A stretch of 64,000 nucleotides of DNA from Lysinibacillus_B sp050613145 (lineage in GTDB: Bacteria > Bacillota > Bacilli > Bacillales_A > Planococcaceae): the NCBI RefSeq assembly GCF_050613145.1, contig NZ_CP192507.1:558001-622000 (forward strand). The letters run 5' to 3'. Position 1 is the first letter of the stretch, and the number at the start of each line of letters is the position of its first letter. The notes beneath the pieces are model-generated. The model saw nothing but the letters and a program-made list of their open reading frames with translations. It did not search any database and was not told the origin of the DNA. Of this stretch, positions 53,242-61,949 are shown piece after piece. Both the position numbers and the translations under genes were made by a program.

Positions 53242-54093
53242 ATGACAATTCAAAAGGTAATGGTCATCGGTGCAGGACAAATGGGATCAGGGATTGCACA
53301 AGTATGTGCGCAGGCTGGCTTTGATGTAAAACTAAATGACATGAAACGAGAATTTTTCGAGCGTGGTTTAGGTGTGATCACAAAGAACTTATCACGCGAT
53401 GTAGAAAAAGGTCGTAAAACAGAAGAAGAGAAACAAGCGATTTTAAATCGCATCACCATGTCATTGGATTTACAAGATGCAGCAGATGTCGACATTGTCA
53501 TTGAAGCAGCGGTTGAAAGTATGGAAATCAAGCAATCTATCTTTAAGCAACTAGATGAAATTGCACCGCAGCAAGCGATTTTAGCTACGAATACATCGAG
53601 CCTACCAATTACCGAAATTGCAGCGGTCACAAACCGTCCAGAGAAAGTCATTGGTATGCATTTTATGAATCCGGTACCGGTCATGAAGCTAGTGGAAATC
53701 ATTCGTGGTTTAGCAACGGCAGATGAAGTATATCAAGCGGTGGAAGAAATGACATACAAGCTGGATAAAACACCAGTTGAAGTAAATGATTTCCCAGGTT
53801 TCGTTGCGAACCGCATTTTACTTCCGATGATTAACGAAGCAATTTATGCACTGTATGAAGGCGTTGCAACGAAAGAAGCCATCGATGATGTGATGAAGCT
53901 CGGTATGAATCATCCGATGGGACCGTTAACGCTCGCTGACTTTATCGGCTTAGATACATGCCTGTATATTATGGAAATTTTACACGAAGGGCTTGGCGAT
54001 TCGAAATACCGCCCATGTCCATTACTACGGAAGTATGTGGCAGCAGGTTGGTTAGGGAAAAAATCAGGTCGAGGTTTCTACGTTTACGAATAA
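53242..54093 (+). CDS. mmgB: 3-hydroxybutyryl-CoA dehydrogenase
   Basis: The protein has 283 residues, the normal length. It has an NAD-binding GAGQMGSGIAQVCAQAGF loop, catalytic GMHFMNPVPVMKLVE (His) and a C-terminal dimer domain (GFVANRILLPMINEAIYALYEG, MNHPMGPLTLADFIGLD). It interconverts 3-hydroxyacyl-CoA and 3-oxoacyl-CoA. Starts 2 bp after the thiolase stop. Confidence 0.95.
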   Translation: MTIQKVMVIGAGQMGSGIAQVCAQAGFDVKLNDMKREFFERGLGVITKNLSRDVEKGRKTEEEKQAILNRITMSLDLQDAADVDIVIEAAVESMEIKQSIFKQLDEIAPQQAILATNTSSLPITEIAAVTNRPEKVIGMHFMNPVPVMKLVEIIRGLATADEVYQAVEEMTYKLDKTPVEVNDFPGFVANRILLPMINEAIYALYEGVATKEAIDDVMKLGMNHPMGPLTLADFIGLDTCLYIMEILHEGLGDSKYRPCPLLRKYVAAGWLGKKSGRGFYVYE

Positions 54094-54105
54094 GGGGTGC
54101 ACATC

Positions 54106-55242
54106 ATGGAACTACGTTTTACAGAAGAACAAGATATGATTCGTCAAATGGTACGCGATTTTGCGCAAACGGAAATTGAACCATTTGTTGAGCGTATGGA
54201 ACAGGGAGAGTTTCCGCGTGACATTTTAAAGAAAATGGGTGAGCTTGGCTTAATGGGCACAACTGCACCAGAAAGTCTTGGCGGATCAGAGATGGATTTC
54301 ACATCCTATATTATTGCCATTCATGAGTTATCTAAAGTCAGTGCAGTAGTAGGGGTAATCCTTTCTGTACATACATCGGTTGGAACAAACCCGATTCTAT
54401 ATTTTGGTAACGATGCGCAAAAGCAAAAGTATGTACCAAAATTAGCAAGCGGTGAATATTTAGGGGCATTTTGTTTAACAGAACCGAGTGCAGGTAGTGA
54501 TGCAGGATCGTTAAAAACACGTGCTGTAAAAGACGGCGACAACTACATCATTAACGGTTCGAAAGTATTCATTACAAATGGTGGCGAGGCAGATGTATAC
54601 ATTGTGTTTGCGTCGACAAATCCAGAGCAAGGAACACGTGGTATTTCAGCATTTGTCGTGGAAAAGGGAACACCTGGATTAATCATCGGTAAAGATGAGC
54701 ATAAAATGGGGCTTCACGGTTCGCGTACATTACAGCTAACGTTTGAAAATATGGTTGTACCAGCTGAAAACTTACTTGGTGTTGAAGGAGAAGGATTTAA
54801 GATTGCAATGGCGAATTTAGATATTGGACGGATCGGTATTGCGGCACAAGCACTTGGGACAGCAGAAGCTGCACTCGAAGCCGCAACAAATTACGCAAAA
54901 GAGCGTGTACAATTCGGCAAGCCAATCGTTGCAAATCAAGGGGTAGCATTCAAATTAGCCGATATGGCAACAGCGGTTGAAGCAGCGCGCTTACTCGTGT
55001 ACCGCGCAGCCGATCTTCGTTCAAAAGGTCTGCCATGTGGCAAGGAAGCATCGATGGCTAAATTATTTGCTTCTAAAACAGCGATGGATGTGGCGATAGA
55101 AGCTGTGCAAATTTTCGGTGGCTATGGCTACACGAAAGATTATCCAGTAGAACGTTATTTCCGTGATGCGAAAGTAATGGAAATTTACGAAGGTACATCG
55201 GAAATTCAACGCATTGTGATTAGCAAGCATTTGATGAGTTAG
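54106..55242 (+). CDS. acyl-CoA dehydrogenase
   Basis: The protein has 378 residues from ATG 54106 with AAGGGGTG 5-6 bases upstream. It is an FAD enzyme forming enoyl-CoA. Motifs: FCLTEPSAGSDAGS (FAD/substrate), GSKVFITNGGEADVY, FENMVVPAENLLG, QIFGGYGYTKDYPVERYFRD and the catalytic Glu in IYEGTSEIQR. It resembles short/branched-chain dehydrogenases (MmgC/BCD type). It is a close paralogue of the next gene. Confidence 0.93.
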   Translation: MELRFTEEQDMIRQMVRDFAQTEIEPFVERMEQGEFPRDILKKMGELGLMGTTAPESLGGSEMDFTSYIIAIHELSKVSAVVGVILSVHTSVGTNPILYFGNDAQKQKYVPKLASGEYLGAFCLTEPSAGSDAGSLKTRAVKDGDNYIINGSKVFITNGGEADVYIVFASTNPEQGTRGISAFVVEKGTPGLIIGKDEHKMGLHGSRTLQLTFENMVVPAENLLGVEGEGFKIAMANLDIGRIGIAAQALGTAEAALEAATNYAKERVQFGKPIVANQGVAFKLADMATAVEAARLLVYRAADLRSKGLPCGKEASMAKLFASKTAMDVAIEAVQIFGGYGYTKDYPVERYFRDAKVMEIYEGTSEIQRIVISKHLMS

Positions 55243-55306
55243 TCAAAGGCTTTTAAGACCTTACTATATAAATAAATTTCATTTTAACAAAAAGGGGATT
55301 TGGAGA

Positions 55307-56446
55307 ATGAACTTTCAATTAACAGAAGAACACGAACAATTACGTGAAATGATTCGCGACTTTGCAGTAAATGAAGTAGCACCGACAGCAGCAGAACGTG
55401 ATGAAAATGAAACATTCGACCGCGCTATTTTTGATAAAATGGCGGAGCTAGGGTTAACAGGTATTCCGTGGCCAGAAGAATACGGTGGTGCAGGCTTTGA
55501 CTACTTAGCATATTGTATCGCAGTAGAAGAACTTTCACGTGTATGTGCATCGACAGGGGTAACATTATCAGCGCACACGTCTCTTGCAGGCTGGCCGATT
55601 TATAAATTCGGTAACGAGGAGCAAAAGCAAAAATATTTGCGTCCAATGGCAGAAGGTACAAAAATCGGTGCATACGGCTTAACAGAGCCTAGCTCAGGAT
55701 CTGATGCTGGCGGGATGAAAACATACGCTGTAAAAGACGGCGATGACTATGTATTAAATGGTTCAAAAATCTTCATTACAAATGGTGGAGTTGCAGATAT
55801 TTACGTTGTATTTGCGGTAACAGATCCAGAATCAAAGAATAAAGGTACGTCAGCGTTTATCGTAGAAGCAGATTTCCCAGGTTTCTCCGTTGGGAAGAAA
55901 GAATCGAAGCTGGGGATTCGTTCATCGCCAACGACAGAAATTATGTTTGAAAACTGTCGTGTACCAAAAGAAAACCTTCTTGGGGAAGAAGGAGAAGGTT
56001 TCGTAATCGCGATGAAAACATTAGACGGTGGTCGTAACGGGATTGCCGCACAAGCAGTTGGCATTGCACAAGGCGCTCTAGATGCAGCGGTTGAATATGC
56101 GAAAGAGCGTGTACAGTTTGGTAAGCCAATTGCAGCAAATCAAGGGGTATCATTTAAACTTGCAGATATGGCAACAGCAACAGAAGCATCACGTTTACTA
56201 ACTTATCAAGCAGCTTGGTTAGAATCAAACGATCTTCCATACGGAAAAGCTTCTGCGATGGCAAAATTAATGGCTGGGGATACAGCGATGAGTGTCACAA
56301 CAGAGGCTGTACAAATTTTCGGTGGTTACGGCTATACAAAAGACTATCCGGTAGAGCGTTTCATGCGTGATGCAAAAATTACGCAAATTTACGAAGGTAC
56401 ACAAGAAATTCAACGCCTTGTAATTTCGCGTATGGTGACAAAGTAG
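55307..56446 (+). CDS. acyl-CoA dehydrogenase, second copy
   Basis: The protein has 379 residues from ATG 55307 (TTTGGAGA upstream). It has the same family motifs as the preceding gene (YGLTEPSSGSDAGG, GSKIFITNGGVADIY, FENCRVPKENLLG, IYEGTQEIQR), with enough divergence for a different substrate. B. subtilis acdA, which lies between fadF and rpoE, is the positional counterpart. One of the two may act on isobutyryl- or 2-methylbutyryl-CoA, in line with icmF nearby; this is inference. Confidence 0.93.
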   Translation: MNFQLTEEHEQLREMIRDFAVNEVAPTAAERDENETFDRAIFDKMAELGLTGIPWPEEYGGAGFDYLAYCIAVEELSRVCASTGVTLSAHTSLAGWPIYKFGNEEQKQKYLRPMAEGTKIGAYGLTEPSSGSDAGGMKTYAVKDGDDYVLNGSKIFITNGGVADIYVVFAVTDPESKNKGTSAFIVEADFPGFSVGKKESKLGIRSSPTTEIMFENCRVPKENLLGEEGEGFVIAMKTLDGGRNGIAAQAVGIAQGALDAAVEYAKERVQFGKPIAANQGVSFKLADMATATEASRLLTYQAAWLESNDLPYGKASAMAKLMAGDTAMSVTTEAVQIFGGYGYTKDYPVERFMRDAKITQIYEGTQEIQRLVISRMVTK

Positions 56447-56449
56447 TAC

Positions 56450-57079
56450 ATGACAGATAAGATTCGTGTAGAAACATCTGTCAAAGATGAAAGCCTCATT
56501 GAGATTCGGCGTAAACAAATTATCCGAGCAGGTGTTAATTTATTTCGCGAAAAGGGCTTTCATCGAGCGACAACAAGAGAGATTGCCAAAGCTGCAGGGT
56601 TTAGTATCGGCACACTGTATGAATATATTCGTACGAAGGAAGACGTGTTGTATTTAGTATGTGATAGCATTTTTAACGAAGTAATGGATCGTCTTTCTCA
56701 TTTTTCGACAAATCCAGGGACCATTGATTCTCTGAAAGAAGCAATTCGCCAATATTTTCTTCTTATTGATAATATGCTTGATGAATTTACCATCATGTAT
56801 CAAGAAACAAAATCTTTGCCGAAAGACGCCATGCGATACGTCCTAAGTAAAGAGCTTGAAATGGTCGCGATTTTTCAAAAAATGATAGCCGATTGTGTAG
56901 AGAATGGTGTCTTAGACCTAAACGAAAAAGAGCTGTTTCTTGCAGCGAATCACTTAGCCGTTCAGGGACAGTCTTGGGCATTCCGAAAATGGGCCATGAA
57001 ACACCATTACACAATTGAAGAATATATTGAACTGCAAACGAATTTGTTTTTAAACGGCGTTTTGCATTTTAGAAACTAG
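56450..57079 (+). CDS. TetR-family regulator, probable repressor of the catabolic operon
   Basis: The protein has 209 residues. The N-terminal helix-turn-helix (RRKQIIRAGVNLFREKGFH, TTREIAKAAGFSIGTLYEYI) is typical of TetR; the remaining helices form a ligand pocket. It starts 3 bp after the second acyl-CoA dehydrogenase stop with no clear ribosome site, so it probably depends on coupled translation. Its position at the operon end and the palindromes upstream of fadF and the thiolase suggest it is a FadR-like acyl-CoA-responsive autoregulator. That is inference. Confidence 0.88.
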   Translation: MTDKIRVETSVKDESLIEIRRKQIIRAGVNLFREKGFHRATTREIAKAAGFSIGTLYEYIRTKEDVLYLVCDSIFNEVMDRLSHFSTNPGTIDSLKEAIRQYFLLIDNMLDEFTIMYQETKSLPKDAMRYVLSKELEMVAIFQKMIADCVENGVLDLNEKELFLAANHLAVQGQSWAFRKWAMKHHYTIEEYIELQTNLFLNGVLHFRN

Positions 57080-57082
57080 AGG

Positions 57083-57130
57083 TAACACCGTTAATTGCAT
57101 ACATTATGTGGCAATTGGCGGTGTTATTTA
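57083..57130 (+). terminator. hairpin after the TetR gene
   Basis: TAACACCG-TTAATTGC (57083-57098) pairs with GCAATT-GG-CGGTGTTA (57111-57126). The T-run is poor, so termination may be partial and icmF may be reached by read-through. Confidence 0.55.
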
Positions 57131-57206
57131 CCTTCATCTTCATGCTCAGTAGGGGTGCTGAGCGGTTAAACAAAGGGATATTTTACAAAGCAAAGGGGAG
57201 TTCCAT

Positions 57207-60200
57207 ATGACAACACAAGTAGAAACAAAAGCGGAGATGACAGTTGAAAACAAAGTGCAAGTATATAAACCTACACATCACGTACGTTTTGTGACGGCAT
57301 CTAGTTTATTTGATGGACATGATGTATCCGTGAACATTATTCGCCGAATTTTACAGGCAAGTGGGGCAGAAGTTATTCACTTAGGGCACAATCGTTCAGT
57401 AGAAGAAGTGGTCAATGCAGCCATTCAAGAAGATGCACAAGGGATTGCTGTATCGAGCTATCAAGGTGGGCATATGGAGTACTTCAAGTATATGTATGAT
57501 TTACTACGTGAAAAAGGCGCACCACATATTAAAATTTACGGCGGCGGTGGGGGCGTAATTCTGCCTCGCGAAATTAAAGAATTGCATGAGTATGGGATTA
57601 GCGGGATTTTCTCACCGGAAGATGGTCGCCGTCTCGGCTTACAAGGCATGATTAATGAAAAAATCAAAGGGGCAGACTTCTCTACATTAGCGGACGACTA
57701 TGTGGAAAAACTTGAAAAGCTTTCGACGGATACACCTGAGATTTTAGCTAATTTAATTACAGCAGCTGAAATAGGGGGAGAAGATGTCGCACCATTACTG
57801 CAAGTGGCACGCGTGAACTCGAAACATACACCTGTTCTAGGTATTACAGGAACGGGCGGCGCAGGGAAATCAAGCTTAACAGATGAATTAATTCGCCGAT
57901 TTTTACAAGAGTTCCCGGATAAGAAGGTTGCGATTCTTTCGGTCGATCCAACAAAGCAAAAAACAGGTGGCGCCTTACTTGGTGACCGTATCCGTATGAA
58001 TGCGATTTTCAATCAGCGTGTATATATGCGTAGCTTAGCGACACGCGGATCGCGTACAGAGTTATCTGCTTCGATTGGTGATGTGCTCGATGTCGTAAAA
58101 GCGGCAGGCTATGATTTAATCATCGTAGAAACGAGTGGTATCGGGCAAGGAGATGCAGAAATTACAAAGTATACGGATCTCTCTATGTATGTGATGACAA
58201 GCGAGTTCGGTGCACCGACGCAACTTGAAAAAATCGATATGATTGATTATGCAAATATTATTGCGATCAATAAGTTTGAGCGTAAAGGTTCTGAAGATGC
58301 GCTTCGCCAAGTACAAAAACAAATGCAACGTTCACGTGAAGCGTGGACTACGGATTTAGATGAGATGCCGGTATACGGTACAATCGCTTCTCAATTCAAT
58401 GACAAAGGAACGAACTCTCTATTTGCAGCGCTTGTACGTTTAATCAATGAAAAATTCGACTACAATTGGCACACATCTTACGAGCAATCGGTAAAAACAC
58501 AAAAGCAAGATGTCATTATTCCAAATGACCGTCGCTACTATTTACGTGAAATCACAGATACAGTACGTGGTTATCATAAAAAGGCAGCAGAGCAGGTAGA
58601 ACTAGCACGTAGATTGTATCAATTAGAAGGCACATTAAAGCAATTACCAGCTACAGAGGAAGCATTAATTGCTTCGTTAAATTCGCTCATTACAGGTGTT
58701 CGTGATGAGCTAACGAAAGAATCAAAAACGATTTTAAGTAACTGGCAAACGTTAAAAGAGGCTTATGCGGGTGATGAGCTTGTCACAAAGGTTCGTGATA
58801 AAGAAATTCGCACAATCCTGAAAACAAAGTCGCTATCAGGCACAAAAATTCCGAAAGTGGCATTGCCAAAATATGAAGACTACGGCGAGATTTTACGCTG
58901 GGTATATGCTGAAAACGTACCAGGCTCATTCCCATATACAGCAGGGGTTTTCCCGTTCAAGCGTGAAGGGGAAGATCCGAAGCGTCAGTTTGCGGGTGAA
59001 GGGACACCGGAGCGTACGAATAAACGTTTCCACTATTTATCGAAAGATGATGACGCAAAACGTTTATCGACGGCCTTTGACTCGGTTACTCTTTACGGAG
59101 AGGACCCACATATTCGTCCTGATATTTACGGGAAAATTGGCGAATCGGGTGTGAATGTATGTACATTAGATGATATGAAAAAGTTATACAATGGCTTTGA
59201 TCTATGTGCACCGAGTACATCGGTATCGATGACGATTAACGGTCCAGCGCCAATTATTTTAGCAATGTTTATGAATACGGCGATTGATCAGCAAGTGAAA
59301 AAACGTGAGCAAGAGCTTGGGCGCACGTTAACCGTAGAAGAATTTACAGAAACACGTGAAGCGACGTTACAAGTCGTGCGTGGTACAGTGCAGGCAGATA
59401 TTTTAAAAGAGGATCAAGGGCAAAATACTTGTATTTTCAGTACAGAATTTGCACTACGTATGATGGGCGATATTCAGCAGTACTTTATCGATCACAAAGT
59501 GCGTAATTACTATTCTGTATCGATTTCTGGCTATCATATTGCGGAAGCAGGCGCTAACCCTATTTCGCAGCTAGCCTTTACACTGGGGAATGGCTTTACG
59601 TATGTGGAGTACTATTTAAGTCGTGGCATGCATATCGATGATTTTGCACCGAACTTATCATTCTTCTTCTCAAACGGACTAGATCCAGAATATACAGTGA
59701 TTGGGCGTGTCGCACGTCGTATTTGGGCTGTAACAATGCGAGATAAATACGGTGCCAATGAGCGCTCACAAAAGCTTAAGTATCACGTACAAACATCAGG
59801 TCGAAGCCTACACGCACAAGAAATCGACTTTAACGATATTCGTACAACACTACAAGCGTTAATGGCATTACAAGATAACTGTAACTCGCTACACACAAAT
59901 GCATATGACGAAGCAATTACGACACCAACAGAAGAGTCTGTGCGTCGTGCGATGGCTATTCAAATGATTATTACAAAAGAGCATGGCCTATCGAAAAATG
60001 AAAATCCGCTACAAGGAGCTTTCATTATGGAGGAGTTAACGGATTTAGTAGAGCAGGCAGTACTTGCTGAATTTGATCGTATGAATGATCGCGGTGGTGT
60101 ACTTGGTGCGATGGAAACGCAATATCAGCGTGGTAAAATCCAGGAAGAATCGATGTACTATGAGCACTTAAAACATTCAGGCGAACTGCCGATTATTGGC

Positions 60201-60485
60201 GTGAATACGTACTTAAATCCAAATCTAGCTTCCGATGAGGCGATTGATTCAATGGAAATTGCCCGTGCATCAAAAGCAGAAAAAGATACACAAATTGTAA
60301 ACTTACAGGCATTCCAAGAGCGGAATGTAGCACAGATCGATCAAGCGCTTAATCGTTTAAAACAAGTAGCGGTTACAGGTGGTAATATTTTCGCGGAGTT
60401 AATGGAGACTGTGAGAGTAGCAAGTCTTGGTCAAATTACACGAGCGCTTTACGAAGTGGGCGGGCAATATCGTCGAAATATGTAA
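57207..60485 (+). CDS. icmF: fused isobutyryl-CoA mutase (B12 domain, G-protein chaperone, mutase)
   Basis: The protein has 1,092 residues. Domain order: B12-binding domain (about 25-150, LFDGHDVSVNIIRRI with the lower-ligand His, VSSYQGGH, IYGGGGGVI), a MeaI-type GTPase chaperone (about 175-420, Walker A GTGGAGKSS near 213, VETSGIGQGD), then the (beta/alpha)8 mutase domain (about 560-1092, PYTAGVFPF, YSVSISGYHIAEAGANP). It interconverts isobutyryl-CoA and butyryl-CoA and can act on related acyl-CoAs, using adenosylcobalamin. ATG 57207 has AAAGGGGAG upstream. It links valine/branched-acid carbon to the beta-oxidation genes just upstream. Confidence 0.96.
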   Translation: MTTQVETKAEMTVENKVQVYKPTHHVRFVTASSLFDGHDVSVNIIRRILQASGAEVIHLGHNRSVEEVVNAAIQEDAQGIAVSSYQGGHMEYFKYMYDLLREKGAPHIKIYGGGGGVILPREIKELHEYGISGIFSPEDGRRLGLQGMINEKIKGADFSTLADDYVEKLEKLSTDTPEILANLITAAEIGGEDVAPLLQVARVNSKHTPVLGITGTGGAGKSSLTDELIRRFLQEFPDKKVAILSVDPTKQKTGGALLGDRIRMNAIFNQRVYMRSLATRGSRTELSASIGDVLDVVKAAGYDLIIVETSGIGQGDAEITKYTDLSMYVMTSEFGAPTQLEKIDMIDYANIIAINKFERKGSEDALRQVQKQMQRSREAWTTDLDEMPVYGTIASQFNDKGTNSLFAALVRLINEKFDYNWHTSYEQSVKTQKQDVIIPNDRRYYLREITDTVRGYHKKAAEQVELARRLYQLEGTLKQLPATEEALIASLNSLITGVRDELTKESKTILSNWQTLKEAYAGDELVTKVRDKEIRTILKTKSLSGTKIPKVALPKYEDYGEILRWVYAENVPGSFPYTAGVFPFKREGEDPKRQFAGEGTPERTNKRFHYLSKDDDAKRLSTAFDSVTLYGEDPHIRPDIYGKIGESGVNVCTLDDMKKLYNGFDLCAPSTSVSMTINGPAPIILAMFMNTAIDQQVKKREQELGRTLTVEEFTETREATLQVVRGTVQADILKEDQGQNTCIFSTEFALRMMGDIQQYFIDHKVRNYYSVSISGYHIAEAGANPISQLAFTLGNGFTYVEYYLSRGMHIDDFAPNLSFFFSNGLDPEYTVIGRVARRIWAVTMRDKYGANERSQKLKYHVQTSGRSLHAQEIDFNDIRTTLQALMALQDNCNSLHTNAYDEAITTPTEESVRRAMAIQMIITKEHGLSKNENPLQGAFIMEELTDLVEQAVLAEFDRMNDRGGVLGAMETQYQRGKIQEESMYYEHLKHSGELPIIGVNTYLNPNLASDEAIDSMEIARASKAEKDTQIVNLQAFQERNVAQIDQALNRLKQVAVTGGNIFAELMETVRVASLGQITRALYEVGGQYRRNM

Positions 60486-60655
60486 GCTTACCCGAAAGGT
60501 TTGAATTTATTTTTACAAAAAATTCTAGATTGATTAGAAAAATGCTCGCTTAATGACTTCTTTTTAATAACGAGCTAGTTACGCGTCTTCTTTTACACGA
60601 CGATTTCTCGCTAATTTTGTATACTAGCTTTAAAGACAGCAAGGAGGTGGCACAG

Positions 60656-60814
60656 ATGATGCAATATATGAGATATATCATAATACTGAGCTGTTTGGTC
60701 GCCACCTTCTTTTTGTATAATGAGCAATTAGCGTCGATTCCACTGCTAATTTTGTCTGCTTTCTTATTTTACGTAGGTATCAAAGAATGTCAGAAAATAA
60801 AAAACAACAAATGA
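60656..60814 (+). CDS. small two-helix membrane protein, 52 residues
   Basis: ATG 60656 (or 60659) stands 8 bases after a strong AAGGAGGTGG site. The product has two hydrophobic segments (RYIIILSCLVATFFLY, SIPLLILSAFLFYVGI) and a basic tail (KECQKIKNNK). No family recognised. Lies between icmF and rpoE; a longer upstream reading is not supported. Confidence 0.7.
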   Translation: MMQYMRYIIILSCLVATFFLYNEQLASIPLLILSAFLFYVGIKECQKIKNNK

Positions 60815-60893
60815 AACTAGCATAGTACTATTAAGTTTGTATATAATGGGTATTATGTTTAGGTAATGTAATCAAAGAAAGGACGTGCACGAT

Positions 60894-61472
60894 TTGAACT
60901 TTCGTGAAATGACAAAAGAACAATTAGCAGAAGAGTCGTTAATTGATTTAGCATACGCAGTTTTAGAAGAACGTAAATCAGCCATTTTATTTAATGATTT
61001 AGTAAAAGCCATTCAAAATTTAAATGGTTATTCAGATGAGGAGATTAAAGCTCGTCTTGTACAATTTTATACAGATATGAATGTAGATGGTCGTTTCTTA
61101 TTAAACCATGAGAGCGGTTGGGGTCTACGCGAATGGTATAAAGTAGAGACAATTGAAGAAGAAACAGCACCAACAGTAAAAGTACGTAAGAAAAAATCAA
61201 AAGCGGTAGTTGATGATGAAGAGGAAATCCTTGAACTGGATGAAGATGATATTTCATTCGATGAAGACTTCGATGAGTTTGCAGATGAAGATGATGATAT
61301 CGAAGAAGATGATTCAATCGACTTTGTAGAAGAAGATATTGAAGATATTGATGCAGAAATCGATGAAGAACTAATTCCAGAAGAGGAAGAAGAATTCATT
61401 ATCGAAGATGAAGACGAGGAAGAGGAAGAAGAAGCTGACGATTTCGAGGAGTTTACAGACGACGAGAAGTAA
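60894..61472 (+). CDS. rpoE: DNA-directed RNA polymerase delta subunit
   Basis: The protein has 192 residues. An N-terminal winged-helix HARE-type domain (1-90: NFREMTKEQLAEESLIDLAYAVL, VDGRFLLNHESGWGLREWY) is followed by a very acidic disordered tail of about 80 residues rich in Asp/Glu. Delta raises promoter selectivity and RNA polymerase recycling in Firmicutes. TTG 60894 has AAAGGA 9-10 bases upstream; a GTG at 60885 overlaps it. Position before pyrG is conserved. Confidence 0.95.
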   Translation: MNFREMTKEQLAEESLIDLAYAVLEERKSAILFNDLVKAIQNLNGYSDEEIKARLVQFYTDMNVDGRFLLNHESGWGLREWYKVETIEEETAPTVKVRKKKSKAVVDDEEEILELDEDDISFDEDFDEFADEDDDIEEDDSIDFVEEDIEDIDAEIDEELIPEEEEEFIIEDEDEEEEEEADDFEEFTDDEK

Positions 61473-61529
61473 ACTCGCTCATGGGAAGTTACGTTCTTTC
61501 CTCACATCGTATAAGATTTGAATAGAAAG

Positions 61530-61570
61530 AAATGTAGACAAAGTCGAAGTTTGACTTTGTCTACATTTGT
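61530..61570 (+). terminator. terminator after rpoE
   Basis: A perfect 16-bp stem (61530-61545 with 61553-61568, loop GAAGTTT); the T-run is short. Confidence 0.75.
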
Positions 61571-61634
61571 GTTTAGGTAATGTCAAACAAGGGGATACCT
61601 AAATTTGTTCAGGGAATGTCCAATGTAAAAGTGC

Positions 61635-61671
61635 TTGACTTCTTTTGCGCTTCCGTATAATCTTTTACTTG
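61635..61671 (+). promoter_or_regulatory. pyrG promoter with GGGCTCC start
   Basis: TTGACT (61635-61640) and TATAAT (61656-61661, 15-bp spacer) precede a GGGCTCC initial sequence at 61671, the start-site type used for CTP-sensitive reiterative G addition in B. subtilis pyrG. Confidence 0.75.
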
Positions 61672-61745
61672 GGCTCCTTAAAAGAGGAGATTGACCGTAC
61701 GATTGATACGCTCCCCCTGCAACAAGCAGGAGGAGCGTTTTTTAT
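61671..61745 (+). promoter_or_regulatory. pyrG leader attenuator
   Basis: The leader contains a terminator whose left arm is the pyrimidine-rich ACGCTCCCCCTGC (61708-61720), pairing with GCAGGAGGAGCGT (61726-61738), one mismatch, then a T-run. At low CTP, extra G residues added at the GGGC start could pair with the CTCCCCC tract and prevent the terminator. The 204 bp from here to the pyrG start carry no other gene; only a GTTTG/CAAAC step near 61896-61914 was noted. Confidence 0.85.
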
Positions 61746-61949
61746 TTGTGGATAGGAAAGTATTAGTTTTATGGATATCCGCATCAGAATGGACATCATC
61801 TCTACCTAATTTGGACGAGATGTGTCTTTCTAATAATTAGCGCTTGCAATGGCCGAGCGAAATATAAGTTTTCATTTAGTTTATTGCTTCAACTGTTTGC
61901 CGGTGTGCCAAACGTTTAAGCTTTTCTTATTTTCAAGGAGGAATTTAGC

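Noticed and set aside
56450..56470. Alternative internal start for the TetR gene
   Set aside because: No better ribosome site was found downstream, and the N-terminal residues before the helix-turn-helix are of usual length.
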